From Weissella soli (lineage in GTDB: Bacteria > Bacillota > Bacilli > Lactobacillales > Lactobacillaceae), in NCBI RefSeq assembly GCF_001761545.1, contig NZ_CP017326.1:124001-188000 (forward strand): a DNA stretch of 64,000 nt. Direction: 5' to 3'. The position numbers and the translations under genes were made by a program. Positions 43,551 to 54,700 of the stretch are shown piece after piece (the stretch's first letter is position 1; every line of letters starts with the position of its first letter). The notes below the pieces were generated by a model that had not been told where the DNA came from, did no database searches, and saw only the letters and a list, made by a program, of their open reading frames with translations.

Positions 43551-45194
43551 ATGACGAAGAATATTGTCATCGTCGGCGCAGGTTATTCAGGAGTCTTTGC
43601 AGCGCGCAAGTTGTCAAAGCAATTCGCTAACAACGCTGAGTACCAAATTGTATTGATTGATAAGCATTCATTCATGACTTATATGACTGAATTGCATGAG
43701 GTGGCCACTAAGCGTGTCGAGCCAAAGCACATTCAATTCGATTTGCGTCAACTATTTGTTCACCAAAAGAATGTGAAGGTCGTTACTGCTGAGGTTCTTG
43801 CTTTCGATAAGGAAGCTAAGACAGTGACTACTGCCGAAAACGTCATTCCATACGAGAAGTTGGTTTTGGCAACTGGTGGGACGACAAACACATTTGGTAC
43901 ACCAGGTGTTGAAGAATATGGCTTCACCTTGTGGTCATTTGAAGAAGCTTTACGTTTGCGCGAACAAATTGAGCGCATCATTGGTGAAGGTGCCCGTGAG
44001 TTGGACCCTGTCAAGCGTGCTGCTAAGTTAAGCATCGTCGTGGTTGGATCTGGCTTTACTGGTGTTGAATTAGCTGGTGAATTGATCGAACAACGTAAGG
44101 AACTGGCTGCGGCTAACTTCTTGGACGAATCAGAGATCAAGTTGTACGTGGTTGAAGCTGCACCAACAATCTTGAACATGTTGTCAGATCGTAAGTTGGC
44201 TGATAAGGCTGAAGCTTATATGACTAAGCATGGTATCCATTTGTTGAAGGCAACTGGTGTGACTGCAGTTAAGGAACACGCAGCTGTTTTGGCTGATGGT
44301 TCTGAAATTCCAACGGAAACTTTGGTTTGGACTGCGGGTGTGAAGGCAAAGGAACAAGGCTCAAAGTGGGGCTTGCAAACTGGTCCTGCCGGCCGTTTCA
44401 TGGCCGATGAATACTCACGTGCCGTGGGTGAAGAGGATATCTATGTCGCCGGTGACGTGGCTGCCTATCAAGAACCAGCTTTGACGAATCCTGATAACCC
44501 TCGTTCAGGTTGGACACCCCAAACGGTTGAAGGTGGGGAGTCAGCCGCAAACACCGTGGTGCCAAACATCGTCTTTGATTTGACGGGTAAGGGTACGCGT
44601 AAGGTCTTTAAGGGCCACTACCAAGGATTTGCGGTTTCAGTTGGTGCCCACTACACGGTCGCCTACTTGTACAACAAGATTGCTTTGACCGGCTTCTTGG
44701 CAAACATGATGAAGCACATCATCAACTACTACTTCTTCTTGCAATTGATGTCAGGTTACCACCTCTTCCATTACACACTCGATGAATTCTTCCGTACACC
44801 AAACGGTCGGACACCATTCTTTGGTAACACGTCACGTATGGGTAATGCCTTGTGGGCAGTCCCATTGCGTTTGGCTTTGGGTGTCATCTTGGTGATGGTT
44901 GGTACTAATTTGAGTGGCACGCTTGGTTTGTTGTTAGTGATCTATGGTGGGTTAATCTTCCTGGGCTTGTTGACTTCGATTGCTGCTTTCTTGACATTTA
45001 TCGTGTCATTGATCTTGTTGTTCATGGAGCCATCAACGACCTTGTTATTGATTCCATTTGCTTCATTGGCCTTGATGAACGGTGCCGGACGCGCCTTTGG
45101 ATTGGACCACTGGGTAACACCAATGTTGAATGATTTCCTTGGTAAGACGTTCAATGGTAAGATGGCATCACACTATAACGACTTGAAAAAGTAA
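43551..45194 (+). CDS. ndh: Type II NADH dehydrogenase with C-terminal membrane domain
   Basis: This 547-residue flavoprotein oxidises NADH and passes electrons to a quinone without pumping protons. It has the FAD motif IVIVGAGYSGVFAA, the NAD motif IVVVGSGFTGVELAGEL and IYVAGDVAAY. Usual NDH-2 proteins have about 400 residues; here an extra 120 residues from about 430 on form roughly four transmembrane helices, ending near WVTPMLND. This tail probably fixes the enzyme in the membrane and may touch the quinone. AAGGAGTG sets the ATG at 43551, although the frame is open 35 codons earlier. TerC genes flank it on both sides. Confidence 0.9.
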   Translation: MTKNIVIVGAGYSGVFAARKLSKQFANNAEYQIVLIDKHSFMTYMTELHEVATKRVEPKHIQFDLRQLFVHQKNVKVVTAEVLAFDKEAKTVTTAENVIPYEKLVLATGGTTNTFGTPGVEEYGFTLWSFEEALRLREQIERIIGEGARELDPVKRAAKLSIVVVGSGFTGVELAGELIEQRKELAAANFLDESEIKLYVVEAAPTILNMLSDRKLADKAEAYMTKHGIHLLKATGVTAVKEHAAVLADGSEIPTETLVWTAGVKAKEQGSKWGLQTGPAGRFMADEYSRAVGEEDIYVAGDVAAYQEPALTNPDNPRSGWTPQTVEGGESAANTVVPNIVFDLTGKGTRKVFKGHYQGFAVSVGAHYTVAYLYNKIALTGFLANMMKHIINYYFFLQLMSGYHLFHYTLDEFFRTPNGRTPFFGNTSRMGNALWAVPLRLALGVILVMVGTNLSGTLGLLLVIYGGLIFLGLLTSIAAFLTFIVSLILLFMEPSTTLLLIPFASLALMNGAGRAFGLDHWVTPMLNDFLGKTFNGKMASHYNDLKK

Positions 45195-45535
45195 GTTTAA
45201 GAAAAATTTTAATTAATAATTTCCTCATGTAAGCGTTCGCATGCTGTTGATATTTTTCTAGTTTAATCAAATTATTTTTTGGTTAGATTGGCCACTTAGC
45301 TGATAAGGTCAACTCCAATCAGGGCTGCAATGCTGATATGGGTGGGTATTATAAAATTAATTAAGTCAATATCCGATCGACCGTCATGCAAATGGCGGTC
45401 TTTTTTTAGTGTTATTAAAACTGATAAATGTAATTTGGGCGCAATCGCAGGACACCCCACCGCCACAGACGTTTATCTGTTACACTTAATATAGACAGAA
45501 CGTAGTTATTTATTGTAAGGAAAAGGAGAAAATCA
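45195..45535. other. Intergenic region between NDH-2 and the second TerC gene
   Basis: No open frame with a ribosome binding site is seen. The stretch 45286-45320 can fold as GATTGG/CCAATC enclosing CC-ACTTA/TAAGG. TGTAAGCGTTCGCA (45228-45241) is cre-like with a mismatch. A terminator follows at 45379. Confidence 0.4.
45379..45407 (+). terminator. Terminator after NDH-2
   Basis: GACCGTCAT pairs with ATGGCGGTC (9 bp, one G-T) across a short loop, followed by seven T. Confidence 0.8.
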
Positions 45536-46489
45536 TTGGAAGTTAGTTTAGGTTATTGGATCGCATTTTTTGCCTTCGTTGTGGTGATGTTGGCGCTGGA
45601 TTTAGGCGTATTTCACCGCAAAAATGAAGCCCCTACTATCAAATCTTCCCTTTTGTGGAGTGCTTTCTGGATTGGGTTGGCCCTAGTCTTTGCCGTCGGT
45701 GTTGCGATATTTGCTAAGCCGGAATATGCCGTTGACTTTATCACCGCATATCTATTGGAAAAGTCGTTGAGTATCGACAACCTGTTTATCTTTATCTTGG
45801 TTTTCGGATTTTTCAACATTGATGTGAAATATCAACACCGTTTATTGTTCTGGGGTGTCTTTGGCGCCTTGATCATGCGGGTGCTCTTCATTTTTGGTGG
45901 GGCAGCTTTGTTACACCGTTTCGAGTGGTTAATGTATGTCTTTGGCGCCTTCTTGGTGATCACGGGTATCCGGATGCTCTTTGAAAAAGAAGGCGAACAG
46001 GACTTGAATGAGTCCCCTATTATCAAGAGCCTGCGTAAAATTTTACCGTTAAAAGAAGATGCGACAGAACCGCACTTTTTCGTTAGGGTGAATGGTAAAC
46101 TCTTGGCCACCCAATTCTTATTGGCGCTGCTGTTCATCGAGGCATCTGATTTGATTTTCGCGGTGGACTCAATTCCAGCCGTGTTAGCGGTGACTCAAGA
46201 TGAGTTTATTGTCGTGACTTCAAATATTTTCGCGATTATGGGCTTGCGGTCACTCTACTTTGCCTTGTCAGGTATCTTACCGATGTTCCGCTACATCAAG
46301 TATGCCTTGGCGATCATTTTGGCCTTTATCGGTGCCAAGATGTTGATCAACGAAGGTGCTGCGATGCTCGGATGGCATGTGCACATCTCAAATATGACCT
46401 CATTAGTTGTGGTGGTTGGTTTGTTAACTTTGTCAATCGTGGCTTCAGTGGTCGTTGAACGCGCCCAAAAGCGCCGTCGATTTAAATAA
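45536..46489 (+). CDS. TerC family integral membrane protein, 317 residues
   Basis: This longer TerC protein (Alx-like) has eight or nine hydrophobic segments. The acidic motifs are LEKSLSIDNLFIF in the third helix and IEASDLIFAVDSIPAVLA in the second half. Relatives export manganese or respond to pH. The start is a TTG at 45536, supported by AAGGAGA six bases upstream and by the match beginning EVSLGYWIAF. A basic C-terminal end (ERAQKRRRFK) is cytoplasmic. It is a single-gene unit between two terminators. Confidence 0.9.
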   Translation: MEVSLGYWIAFFAFVVVMLALDLGVFHRKNEAPTIKSSLLWSAFWIGLALVFAVGVAIFAKPEYAVDFITAYLLEKSLSIDNLFIFILVFGFFNIDVKYQHRLLFWGVFGALIMRVLFIFGGAALLHRFEWLMYVFGAFLVITGIRMLFEKEGEQDLNESPIIKSLRKILPLKEDATEPHFFVRVNGKLLATQFLLALLFIEASDLIFAVDSIPAVLAVTQDEFIVVTSNIFAIMGLRSLYFALSGILPMFRYIKYALAIILAFIGAKMLINEGAAMLGWHVHISNMTSLVVVVGLLTLSIVASVVVERAQKRRRFK

Positions 46490-46500
46490 TATAAAACAAG

Positions 46501-46527
46501 AAGCGTGCAGTAGTGCACGCTTTTTTT
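46501..46527 (+). terminator. Terminator after the second TerC gene
   Basis: AAGCGTGCA pairs perfectly with TGCACGCTT across GTAG, followed by a T run. Confidence 0.85.
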
Positions 46528-46561
46528 GATTAAAAAGTTTTAATTTTTCTTCCTTGATTCG

Positions 46562-46590
46562 TTTACCTAAAAGTCTAATATTGTTAGAAT
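46562..46590 (+). promoter_or_regulatory. Promoter of the dipeptidase gene
   Basis: TTTACC and TAGAAT are separated by 17 bases, 36 bases before the ATG. Confidence 0.5.
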
Positions 46591-46625
46591 AGGTTATTGA
46601 TATTTCTCGAGTAAAGTAGGATGAC

Positions 46626-48053
46626 ATGATGGTGACATGGGCTGAACGAACTAAACCATATGAAGCGGCGTTAATTAAAGATTTAAATCAAATCGTCAGA
46701 ATTCCATCTGTGCTTGATCCTAAAACGATGACTGAACAAACCCCCTATGGTTCTGATATGGTCCGCGCCTTGGCGAAGATGGAGGAATTGGCCCGTCGTG
46801 ATGGCTTGCGGTATGGTCGGGTGAATAATCAGGTCACCTGGATCGAGTATGGACCAGCTGATGCACCTGAAACCGTTGGCATTCTGACACACATTGATGT
46901 TGTGCCGGCTGGGGAGGGCTGGATTCGTGATCCGTTCAAACCGGAAGTGTTGAATGGGCTATATTTTGGTCGCGGTGCGCATGATATGAAAGCAGATTTA
47001 ATGAGCTCCTATTATGCTTTGAAATATTTGCAGGACAATCATTTCCCAGTGACACGTAAAATCCGGTTGATTATTGGCACCGATGAAGAGAATGGTTGGC
47101 GAGATATGCCCCAGTATTTTGCTGAAGAGGGTCAGCCGACCATGGCTTTTTCACCCGATGGCGCATTTCCAGTGGTGAACGCTGAAAAGGGATTTCAAAC
47201 AATTCGCGTGCGGTTTCCAAGTGATTCAACGGGGGCCTTTGAGTTACAACGATTTATTTCTGGGGATCGTGCCAATGTTTTGCCGGGTGAAGCGCGTGCC
47301 CGGGTACGGGTGCCTGATCAAACTACCTTAGCCGATGCATTTGAAAATTATTTACAACAGTATCCCTTTTTACATGGTACGACGCGCATCCGTAAGCAGA
47401 CAGTTACGCTGGTCCTTTATGGTGTTCAGGTCCATGGCGCATATCCGCAAGATGGTGAAAATGCGGCTACTTATTTGGCAAATTTTTTGAGTCAATATCC
47501 GTTCGGTGGCGATGCTGCGCCGTTCTTGCACTTCGTCGGTCAGACGCTGCATGATGATCCCTACGCCACCCAGGTTGGTCTTCGTTATACTGATGAACTG
47601 ACGGGGGATTTGACACTGAATATTGGCATTGTCCGTTATTCCAATCATGGGCAAGGAAGTATCGTGCTCAACATTCGCTATCCCACGGGGATCACCGTAC
47701 CGGAAATATTTGCCACTTTGACCACCCATCTACCTACTGACAAAATGACCCTTGAGCCAGAGAGTGTTGGCATGGCACCACATTATGTTCCTGAAGACGA
47801 TGAATTGGTAAGTACCTTGTCCTTAGTGTATGCTGGGCAAACCGGTTTTTACAGGCGTCCCCGTACTTCTAACGGTGGCTCATATGCCCGATTGCTAAAA
47901 CGGGGGGTCGCCTTTGGTGGGCAGTTCCCGGATGTTCCAGTTTCAAGCCACCAAGCGAATGAAAGCACACCGGTAACTAACTTAACACGCTCAATGGCCA
48001 TCTTTGCCGAGGCATTGACCTTGTTGGGTAATCCGAAGTCAGCGAAAAAATGA
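46626..48053 (+). CDS. pepV: M20 family dipeptidase, PepV-like
   Basis: This 475-residue enzyme is a cytoplasmic zinc dipeptidase of clan MH. Metal and catalytic residues are visible as THIDVVPAG (His and Asp), GRGAHDMKADLM (bridging Asp), GTDEENGW (general base and ligand Glu), FSPDGAFP (Asp) and SSHQANES (last His). The bridging-Asp motif reads A-H-D-M-K where PepV usually has L-D-D-K-G, so substrate preference may differ. The long lid insert has the PepV length. The frame starts at tandem ATG codons (46626, 46629); GTAGG lies upstream. Confidence 0.88.
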   Translation: MMVTWAERTKPYEAALIKDLNQIVRIPSVLDPKTMTEQTPYGSDMVRALAKMEELARRDGLRYGRVNNQVTWIEYGPADAPETVGILTHIDVVPAGEGWIRDPFKPEVLNGLYFGRGAHDMKADLMSSYYALKYLQDNHFPVTRKIRLIIGTDEENGWRDMPQYFAEEGQPTMAFSPDGAFPVVNAEKGFQTIRVRFPSDSTGAFELQRFISGDRANVLPGEARARVRVPDQTTLADAFENYLQQYPFLHGTTRIRKQTVTLVLYGVQVHGAYPQDGENAATYLANFLSQYPFGGDAAPFLHFVGQTLHDDPYATQVGLRYTDELTGDLTLNIGIVRYSNHGQGSIVLNIRYPTGITVPEIFATLTTHLPTDKMTLEPESVGMAPHYVPEDDELVSTLSLVYAGQTGFYRRPRTSNGGSYARLLKRGVAFGGQFPDVPVSSHQANESTPVTNLTRSMAIFAEALTLLGNPKSAKK

Positions 48054-48111
48054 TTGCTGTTACATTTGTTCGCGGTCCTAAGTAACCGGGTTATAAAACA
48101 GCACTTTAATC

Positions 48112-48139
48112 GATCACCACTAGAATGTGGTGGTCTTTT
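48112..48139 (+). terminator. Terminator after pepV
   Basis: GATCACCAC pairs with GTGGTGGTC (9 bp, one G-T) across TAGAAT, followed by TTTT. Confidence 0.75.
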
Positions 48140-48183
48140 ATATTAGAATAAACTTAATTAAGTTACCAGAATAGGAGTCGAGC

Positions 48184-51100
48184 ATGGCGTTATCAATTAT
48201 CTTTGGCGATGGTACCAAGGACTTAGAACTTGAGCTGTTGCAGAAAATGCAAACGACGATACAACACGATGCAAAAGCACGGTTATTCTATCTCGTGCCA
48301 AATCACATCAAGTTCCAATCAGAAATCAGTGTCTTAGAGCGATTAGCTATGTTGCATCAGCGTACCGGTGCGGTCATCGCTGCCCAGCAAGTGCAGGTCT
48401 TTTCACTGAGTCGGCTGGCGTGGTTTTACATGAATGAAGATCCCCTGTACCGGAAAGCTAATTTGTCTGATAACGCGATGACTATGATCATGACGGCTTT
48501 ATTAAATGCGGCGCGGGATGACTTACAACTATATGGTTCATTGGTGGAAAAACCAGGCTTTATCGCGCAATTTTCTGCGCAGTTACTTGAATTGCAACAA
48601 TCGGGCTTGAGTTGGGATGACGTTGCGCAATTGAGCACAGACTTACAAGCAACACGGGTGGTTTTGTCACGCAAATTGCACGATTTAGCGCTTATTGGCC
48701 GTCAATTCAGTGCTACTTTGGGCAAGCGTGATCAATATTTAACCAGTAATTTATTGGGCATTTTCGAACGCTTCTTATTCAATGATGGTGCTGATTTAGC
48801 GCAGCATCACTTCTATGTTTTTGGTTACGCACAGATGACGAACCAAGAACGGGGGGTGATTGAAGCCCTGATTGAAAAAGGGGCTAGTTTAACGATTGCG
48901 CTACCGGCCGATGAAGCGGCGAAAACGCTGGCTGACGATGTGGCCGAAACAGATTTATTTTACCGGCCCAAGCACCTAGCCCAACAATTACGTGATTTTG
49001 CCAACCAGGTCGGGGTCACGGTGACTATTAGTCAGGCCCAGGCAATGCGTCAACTATCACCAACGATGCAGGCTGTTTCTAAGTTTTGGATTGAAACAGC
49101 GCAAAACGGGATCACGTCAAACCAAACCGCGCCCGGGGTTGCAGTTTGGGAAACAAGTTCCCGTTATCAAGAGGTTGAACAGATGGCTCGCTATATTCGG
49201 CAAATGGTAGCCCATGGGACGGCACGTTATCGTGATTTCTTGTTGCTCACACCAGATTTAAAACAGTATCAAAATATGTTGCCGGCGATTTTTAACCGGT
49301 TTGAGCTACCATTTTTCATGGATGTTGACCGGTCGATGAGTGCCCATCCCCTGGTAGCCATGTTACAAGAATTATTAAGTCTTGCGCCACACTTTGATCT
49401 TAAGGCGATTATGCTTATTTTGAAGACGGAACTGTTGATTCCAACAGGTGTTGAAGTGGGTGCTTACCGTGAAGCGTTAGCCTTGACTGAAAACTATGCG
49501 TTGGCTAAAAATGTACCTGGTTGGAAATGGCAAAGTACAGAGCCTTGGCATTTTGAGGTTAATCTCGCAGTTGACGAAGATGAAGTTGTCAAGGCACGTA
49601 TGGCTGAGCGCGATGCGCAATTAGAATTAATTCATACACAGGTCAGTGAACTACTGAACCCATTTCTGCAAAATTTGGCGACAGCTAAGACAGCCCGTGA
49701 ACTGGCTACGAAACTGTATCAATTTTTGCATGATGCTGGCGTGGAGCAAAGGTTGCTCCAGTGGCGGGATGCAGCGATGGATCGTGGTGACTTATTTGCG
49801 GCTAAACAACCTGAACAAGTTTGGACACAGTTGATGGCCGTGCTGGATGATTTTGTGGCAATTTTTGATGAACAACATGATATGGCGATTAGTGATTTGC
49901 AAGTCGCTCTCCAAACCGCTTTTGAAACAGCTAAGTATAGTGCAGTTCCATCGACCATGGATCAGGTAACAGTATCTGAATCAGGTATTGTTCAGATGCA
50001 AACGGCTAAATACGGTTTCATTTTTGGGGCAACAAACAAGAATTTGCCAGTTACGATCAGGCAGCATGCCCTCCTACAAGATGATGATCGCCTGATTTTA
50101 CAAACCTTATTGCCAGACGGGGTGAGCTTACGTGAAACCGCGGATGCTGAAATGGCCCAGGATGCGATGTTAATTTATAACGCCATGATGAGTGGTCGTG
50201 AAAAATTAATCTGGGTATATGCTACTAGTGACGGTGATAATAGTACGCAAGCTGCCTCATATGTTAAAACTTTTGTGCGGGGAATGGGTATCACTGTGAC
50301 AGTCATTCCAGCATTACCAGCACCTGATGACCAGTCTGATGCCATTCTTTGGCGACTCGGCTCAGTGCAGAGTACGCTGGCAAATCTGGTCGTTGTGAAT
50401 CGCCAAGCAGCCATGCAAAATACCAAACTCTCGGGTGCCTGGCAGCAACTGACTCACTTACTAACTCGCCTACAACCTGATTATTACGCCCGCATTATGG
50501 CGGCCCTTAACTACCGAAATACGGTTGAACAGATTAAACCCGCGTTGGTGACGGCGTTATTTGGTAATGATTTAAAAGCCTCGATTTCCCGTCTCGAAAC
50601 GTATTCTCGTAACCCCTTCGAGTATTTCCTTCGTTATGGACTAGGTTTGCAGCCACGACAAGCATTTGATGTCACGCCTGCTGAAATGGGTTCATTTATG
50701 CATGCCATTTTAGAAAATGTTTTCCAAAAAATGATGGGGCGTGAGTTAGGATCAGTTTCCAATGCTGAATTAGTTCAATTGGAGACGCAAGCTGCACAAG
50801 AAATTTTGCAAGCAGGTAATACGATGTTCGATGTCTTACAATCATCGAGTCGAATGCAATTTTTAACGCAAACTTTGATTGAACAAGTCCATGTGGCATT
50901 GCTTAACATGCGGCGGGGCCAATTACCTAATGCAGGCATTCAAACGATGGGAACCGAAACCGGCTTTGGTATTGCTAATGGTTCCTTTAAATCAATGACC
51001 TTTGACTTGGGTGATGGTAAAGCGGTGACTGTCCGTGGAAAAATCGATCGTTTTGATAAGGTGCATGTCACGACGACGCCTAAAAATTTCTTGTCAATTG

Positions 51101-51732
51101 TTGATTATAAGTCTGGTAATCGCAGTTTCGATTATCGAAAGGCTTTTGCTGGTCTAGAGCTGCAATTAATGACTTATTGGTCTGCTATGTTGGCCAATCT
51201 TGATCAGTTACCCGCGGATACGACGATGGGTTCTGTTGCTTTTTGGTCATTGAAAAATGAGGTACTCAAAGTGGGGCAACAACTAGAACCAGCCCCCTAT
51301 GAAGATCTATTGCGTCAAGCGGATGAAAAACGGCAGACACAAGGGACTTACAGTGGCATTATTTTGCATGATGATGACTTCTTACAACAGATGGTTAATG
51401 AAGCGGTTAAATCACCATATAAGATTAAGTTCAATAAAAACGGTAGTGTCGCTAAGAAGGGTTCAGATGTCACCGAACCTGAGGTCATTGATACCTTAGT
51501 GGCCTTCAATGAGGCCAAAATTCAAGAAATTGCGGCTAAAATTTTGGCTGGTCAGTTTGAACTAGCGCCATATCGTGATAACCAAAGCACTGGCTTGCAG
51601 TATTCTGATTTCACAAGCATTATGCGCTTTGACGCGATGATGGGGGATCAGTACCATGACTTACCTAAATGGCAAAAAGAGGACATCTTAGCAGCCATGC
51701 ATGATTTCTTACAGAAAGGAGCGCAGAACTAA
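48184..51732 (+). CDS. rexB: ATP-dependent helicase/nuclease subunit B (RexB/AddB)
   Basis: This 1182-residue protein is the B subunit of the RexAB recombination enzyme, which resects double-strand breaks to a Chi site. The N-terminal helicase-like part begins SIIFGDGTKDLELELL; LFYLVPNHIKFQSE replaces the usual Walker A, as in RexB proteins. The C-terminal RecB-type nuclease domain shows GKIDRFDKV and IVDYKSGNRSFD. I find no Cys in the protein, so the Fe-S cluster of Bacillus AddB is absent, as in streptococcal RexB. AGGAGTCG precedes the ATG. Its TAA overlaps the rexA ATG by one base. Confidence 0.95.
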   Translation: MALSIIFGDGTKDLELELLQKMQTTIQHDAKARLFYLVPNHIKFQSEISVLERLAMLHQRTGAVIAAQQVQVFSLSRLAWFYMNEDPLYRKANLSDNAMTMIMTALLNAARDDLQLYGSLVEKPGFIAQFSAQLLELQQSGLSWDDVAQLSTDLQATRVVLSRKLHDLALIGRQFSATLGKRDQYLTSNLLGIFERFLFNDGADLAQHHFYVFGYAQMTNQERGVIEALIEKGASLTIALPADEAAKTLADDVAETDLFYRPKHLAQQLRDFANQVGVTVTISQAQAMRQLSPTMQAVSKFWIETAQNGITSNQTAPGVAVWETSSRYQEVEQMARYIRQMVAHGTARYRDFLLLTPDLKQYQNMLPAIFNRFELPFFMDVDRSMSAHPLVAMLQELLSLAPHFDLKAIMLILKTELLIPTGVEVGAYREALALTENYALAKNVPGWKWQSTEPWHFEVNLAVDEDEVVKARMAERDAQLELIHTQVSELLNPFLQNLATAKTARELATKLYQFLHDAGVEQRLLQWRDAAMDRGDLFAAKQPEQVWTQLMAVLDDFVAIFDEQHDMAISDLQVALQTAFETAKYSAVPSTMDQVTVSESGIVQMQTAKYGFIFGATNKNLPVTIRQHALLQDDDRLILQTLLPDGVSLRETADAEMAQDAMLIYNAMMSGREKLIWVYATSDGDNSTQAASYVKTFVRGMGITVTVIPALPAPDDQSDAILWRLGSVQSTLANLVVVNRQAAMQNTKLSGAWQQLTHLLTRLQPDYYARIMAALNYRNTVEQIKPALVTALFGNDLKASISRLETYSRNPFEYFLRYGLGLQPRQAFDVTPAEMGSFMHAILENVFQKMMGRELGSVSNAELVQLETQAAQEILQAGNTMFDVLQSSSRMQFLTQTLIEQVHVALLNMRRGQLPNAGIQTMGTETGFGIANGSFKSMTFDLGDGKAVTVRGKIDRFDKVHVTTTPKNFLSIVDYKSGNRSFDYRKAFAGLELQLMTYWSAMLANLDQLPADTTMGSVAFWSLKNEVLKVGQQLEPAPYEDLLRQADEKRQTQGTYSGIILHDDDFLQQMVNEAVKSPYKIKFNKNGSVAKKGSDVTEPEVIDTLVAFNEAKIQEIAAKILAGQFELAPYRDNQSTGLQYSDFTSIMRFDAMMGDQYHDLPKWQKEDILAAMHDFLQKGAQN

Positions 51733-54700
51733 TGGCTATTCAATTTACAGATACGCAACGCCAAGCGATTGTTGATAAAGGGAAAAACATCTTAGTGTCA
51801 GCTTCAGCTGGTTCCGGCAAGACGCGTGTGTTGGTTGAACGTGTTTTACAACGGTTACTTGATGGCGAGGATATCAACCGGTTTTTGATTGTAACTTTCA
51901 CAGAAGCGGCCGCTGCTGAAATGCGTGAGCGTTTGGAGAAAGCGATTCAAGCTGAAATTAACAAGCAAACTACATTGGCTAAGCAACAGCATCTGTTGAA
52001 ACAATTGCGGCTCCTAAAAATTGCTAATATCTCAACCCTACATGCTTTCGCCCTGCGCTTGATTGAACAATATCATTATGCGATTGATTTAGATCCCGTC
52101 TTTCGCTTGATTGCCGATGATGCGGAAAAGCAGCTCCTGATGTTAGCTGTTTTCCAGGATTTGATTGAAGAAAAGTATGCCAGCGGGGATGCATCTTTTA
52201 ACAATTTAGCACGCCAATTTGTTTCAAATGGTGGTCGTGATGATGCCTTGCGCCAAAATGTGTTTAAGCTGTTTGACTTTGCCATGGCACGGCCAGATAC
52301 AGATGACTGGTTACAGAGCTTGGTTAACGCCTATGAAATAGGAGATGAGTACACAGCATCAGTTTTTTATCAGCAGCAGATGCAGCGTAACTTACAAGTG
52401 CGGATTGAAGGCCTTTTAAAACGGGCAGAACAATTAGTGAATACAATTAACGACCAGCCTGTGCGTCAAGAAGATGTGCAAACAACGGTTGAGCAGCTGG
52501 AGTGGCTTTTAGCACAGTTAAAAAGTACCACTTCATGGGACAGTTTACGTCAGGCTGCGCGGGGCTACGTGTGGACAGCTTGGACAAAAAAGGGTCTTAG
52601 TAAACCCCGTGGCCTTGATGAACTTGAAGCGCAAGAATGGGAGCAGGTTAAGGAGACTCGTAAGGCGATTAAAGAAGATTATGAAAACCTCTTGCAAGAC
52701 TATTTTGCCTATGATAATCAAACCTTACGCGTGGCGATTGCGGGTGCCCGTGAAGTCGTTGCTGGCTTAGTACAATTAGTACGTGACTTCCGGGAGGCCT
52801 ATTTTGCAGAAAAAACGCGCCGCCGGACTTATGATTTCAATGACTTGGAACATTTTGCGTTAGCAATCGTTTCAAACGCTGAAATTGCAGCAAATCTCCG
52901 TGAACATTATGTAGAGATTATGGTCGACGAATACCAGGATACCAACTATTTGCAAGAATACATTCTGCAAGCGATTGCCCGGGATAATAATGTCTTTCAA
53001 GTTGGGGATATTAAACAATCGATCTATAAGTTCCGTCAAGCTGAGCCCAAGTTATTTGGTGACAAATTAACTGATACCTACCCTAACGATGCTCAATCTG
53101 AAGTCATCACGTTGGCAGAAAATTTCCGTTCCCAAGCAAATGTCACTAATTTCATCAACTACTTATTTATGCAGTTAATGAGCCAAAATTTGGGAGATGT
53201 AGAGTACACCGGGGATGCTAAGTTGGTGGCAGGTGCCGATTACTATCCGACTGACATTCCCCATGAGGCTGAATTATTAATTTATCTCAATGATGGTGTC
53301 AACGACGATCAGGATGACGACGAGGAACCGAGTGAATTTATCGTGACAGATGGGTTCACACCACGGACTGGGCAGCTAACGTTGATGGCGCATAAAATCC
53401 AAACGATGCTGGCAGAAGGTTTTGAAATTTATGATCGTGAAGAGCAAGTTAAGCGGGCCATTCGATATAGTGATATTGCGATTTTGGTACCCTCACGTAA
53501 CTTAAACTTGGATTTGGTCGATGTTTTCAAACAATTTAATCTGCCAGTGACAATTAATGGGTCGGCCAATTATTTCCAAACCACTGAAATTGCCATCATC
53601 TTAGCTTTGTTGCAGGTGGTTGATAATCCGCACCAAGATATTCCCCTTGTGGCTGTGTTACGTTCCCCAATTTATGGTATTAGGGAAAACGGGCTGGCCT
53701 TGATTCGGGCCCAACATCAGAAGGGTGATTTTTATGATGCGGTGCAAGCATTTGCTAACAATCAATTAACGATTGCGATTGATGGTGTTTCGACTGAATT
53801 GGTCGAAACGACTAAGGATGCGGTCAAGCGTTTCTTACTTGATTTGCAACAGTTTCGTGAAACAGCCGTCCAAAATCAAATTGTCACGTTGCTCTGGCAA
53901 ATTTATGATACAACAGGCTGGCTGGATTATGTTGGCGGTTTGCCATCCGGCGCGCAACGGCAAGCTAATTTGCACGCGCTATATGAACGCGCGGCGGCTT
54001 ACCAAGCAAGTAGTTTTGTCGGTTTGTATCAGTTCATTAACTATGTCAATGAACTACAGGCAGTCGATAAAGACTTGAGTGAAGCTGATGCTAATCTAGC
54101 CACTGATACTATTCAAGTCATGACCATTCATGGCTCGAAGGGCTTGGAATTTCCGGTAGTCTTTCTGTTAAACGCCACTAATCAATTCAACACGCGGGAC
54201 CTGAACGGTAAAATGATTCTGGATTCACAGGCAGGCGTTGGGGTCGAGTATGTTGATACTGACCATAATCTGGCCTTGCAAGCGCCGCAGGTGACTGCCG
54301 TTCGGGATGCCATCAAACGCGCCATGTATGCCGAGGCTTTTCGAGTGCTCTATGTTGCCTTGACCCGGGCAGAGCAACAACTTTATTTGGTGGGTACCTA
54401 CAAGAATGTAGCGGAAATCGCCAAAAAGTGGGGCTTGGCTAGTCAATCAAGTGCTGATTGGATTTTAGACGAATCGATTCGACTCCAAGCTAAGTCATAT
54501 ATGGATTTGGTAGGTATGGCTATGGTACGCCATCCCCAATTTAGCAACATGGCTCAGTCATTAGCGCAATATGGTGAATTTGACTTTGGGGATGTTCCTG
54601 TAAAGGCGCCGGCGACATATCAAAAGAAAGATTATGCCACGGGCAACATTGGAAATTTGAGTGGTGAATTTGACTTTGATATTCAAGTTGCCAACGGTGC

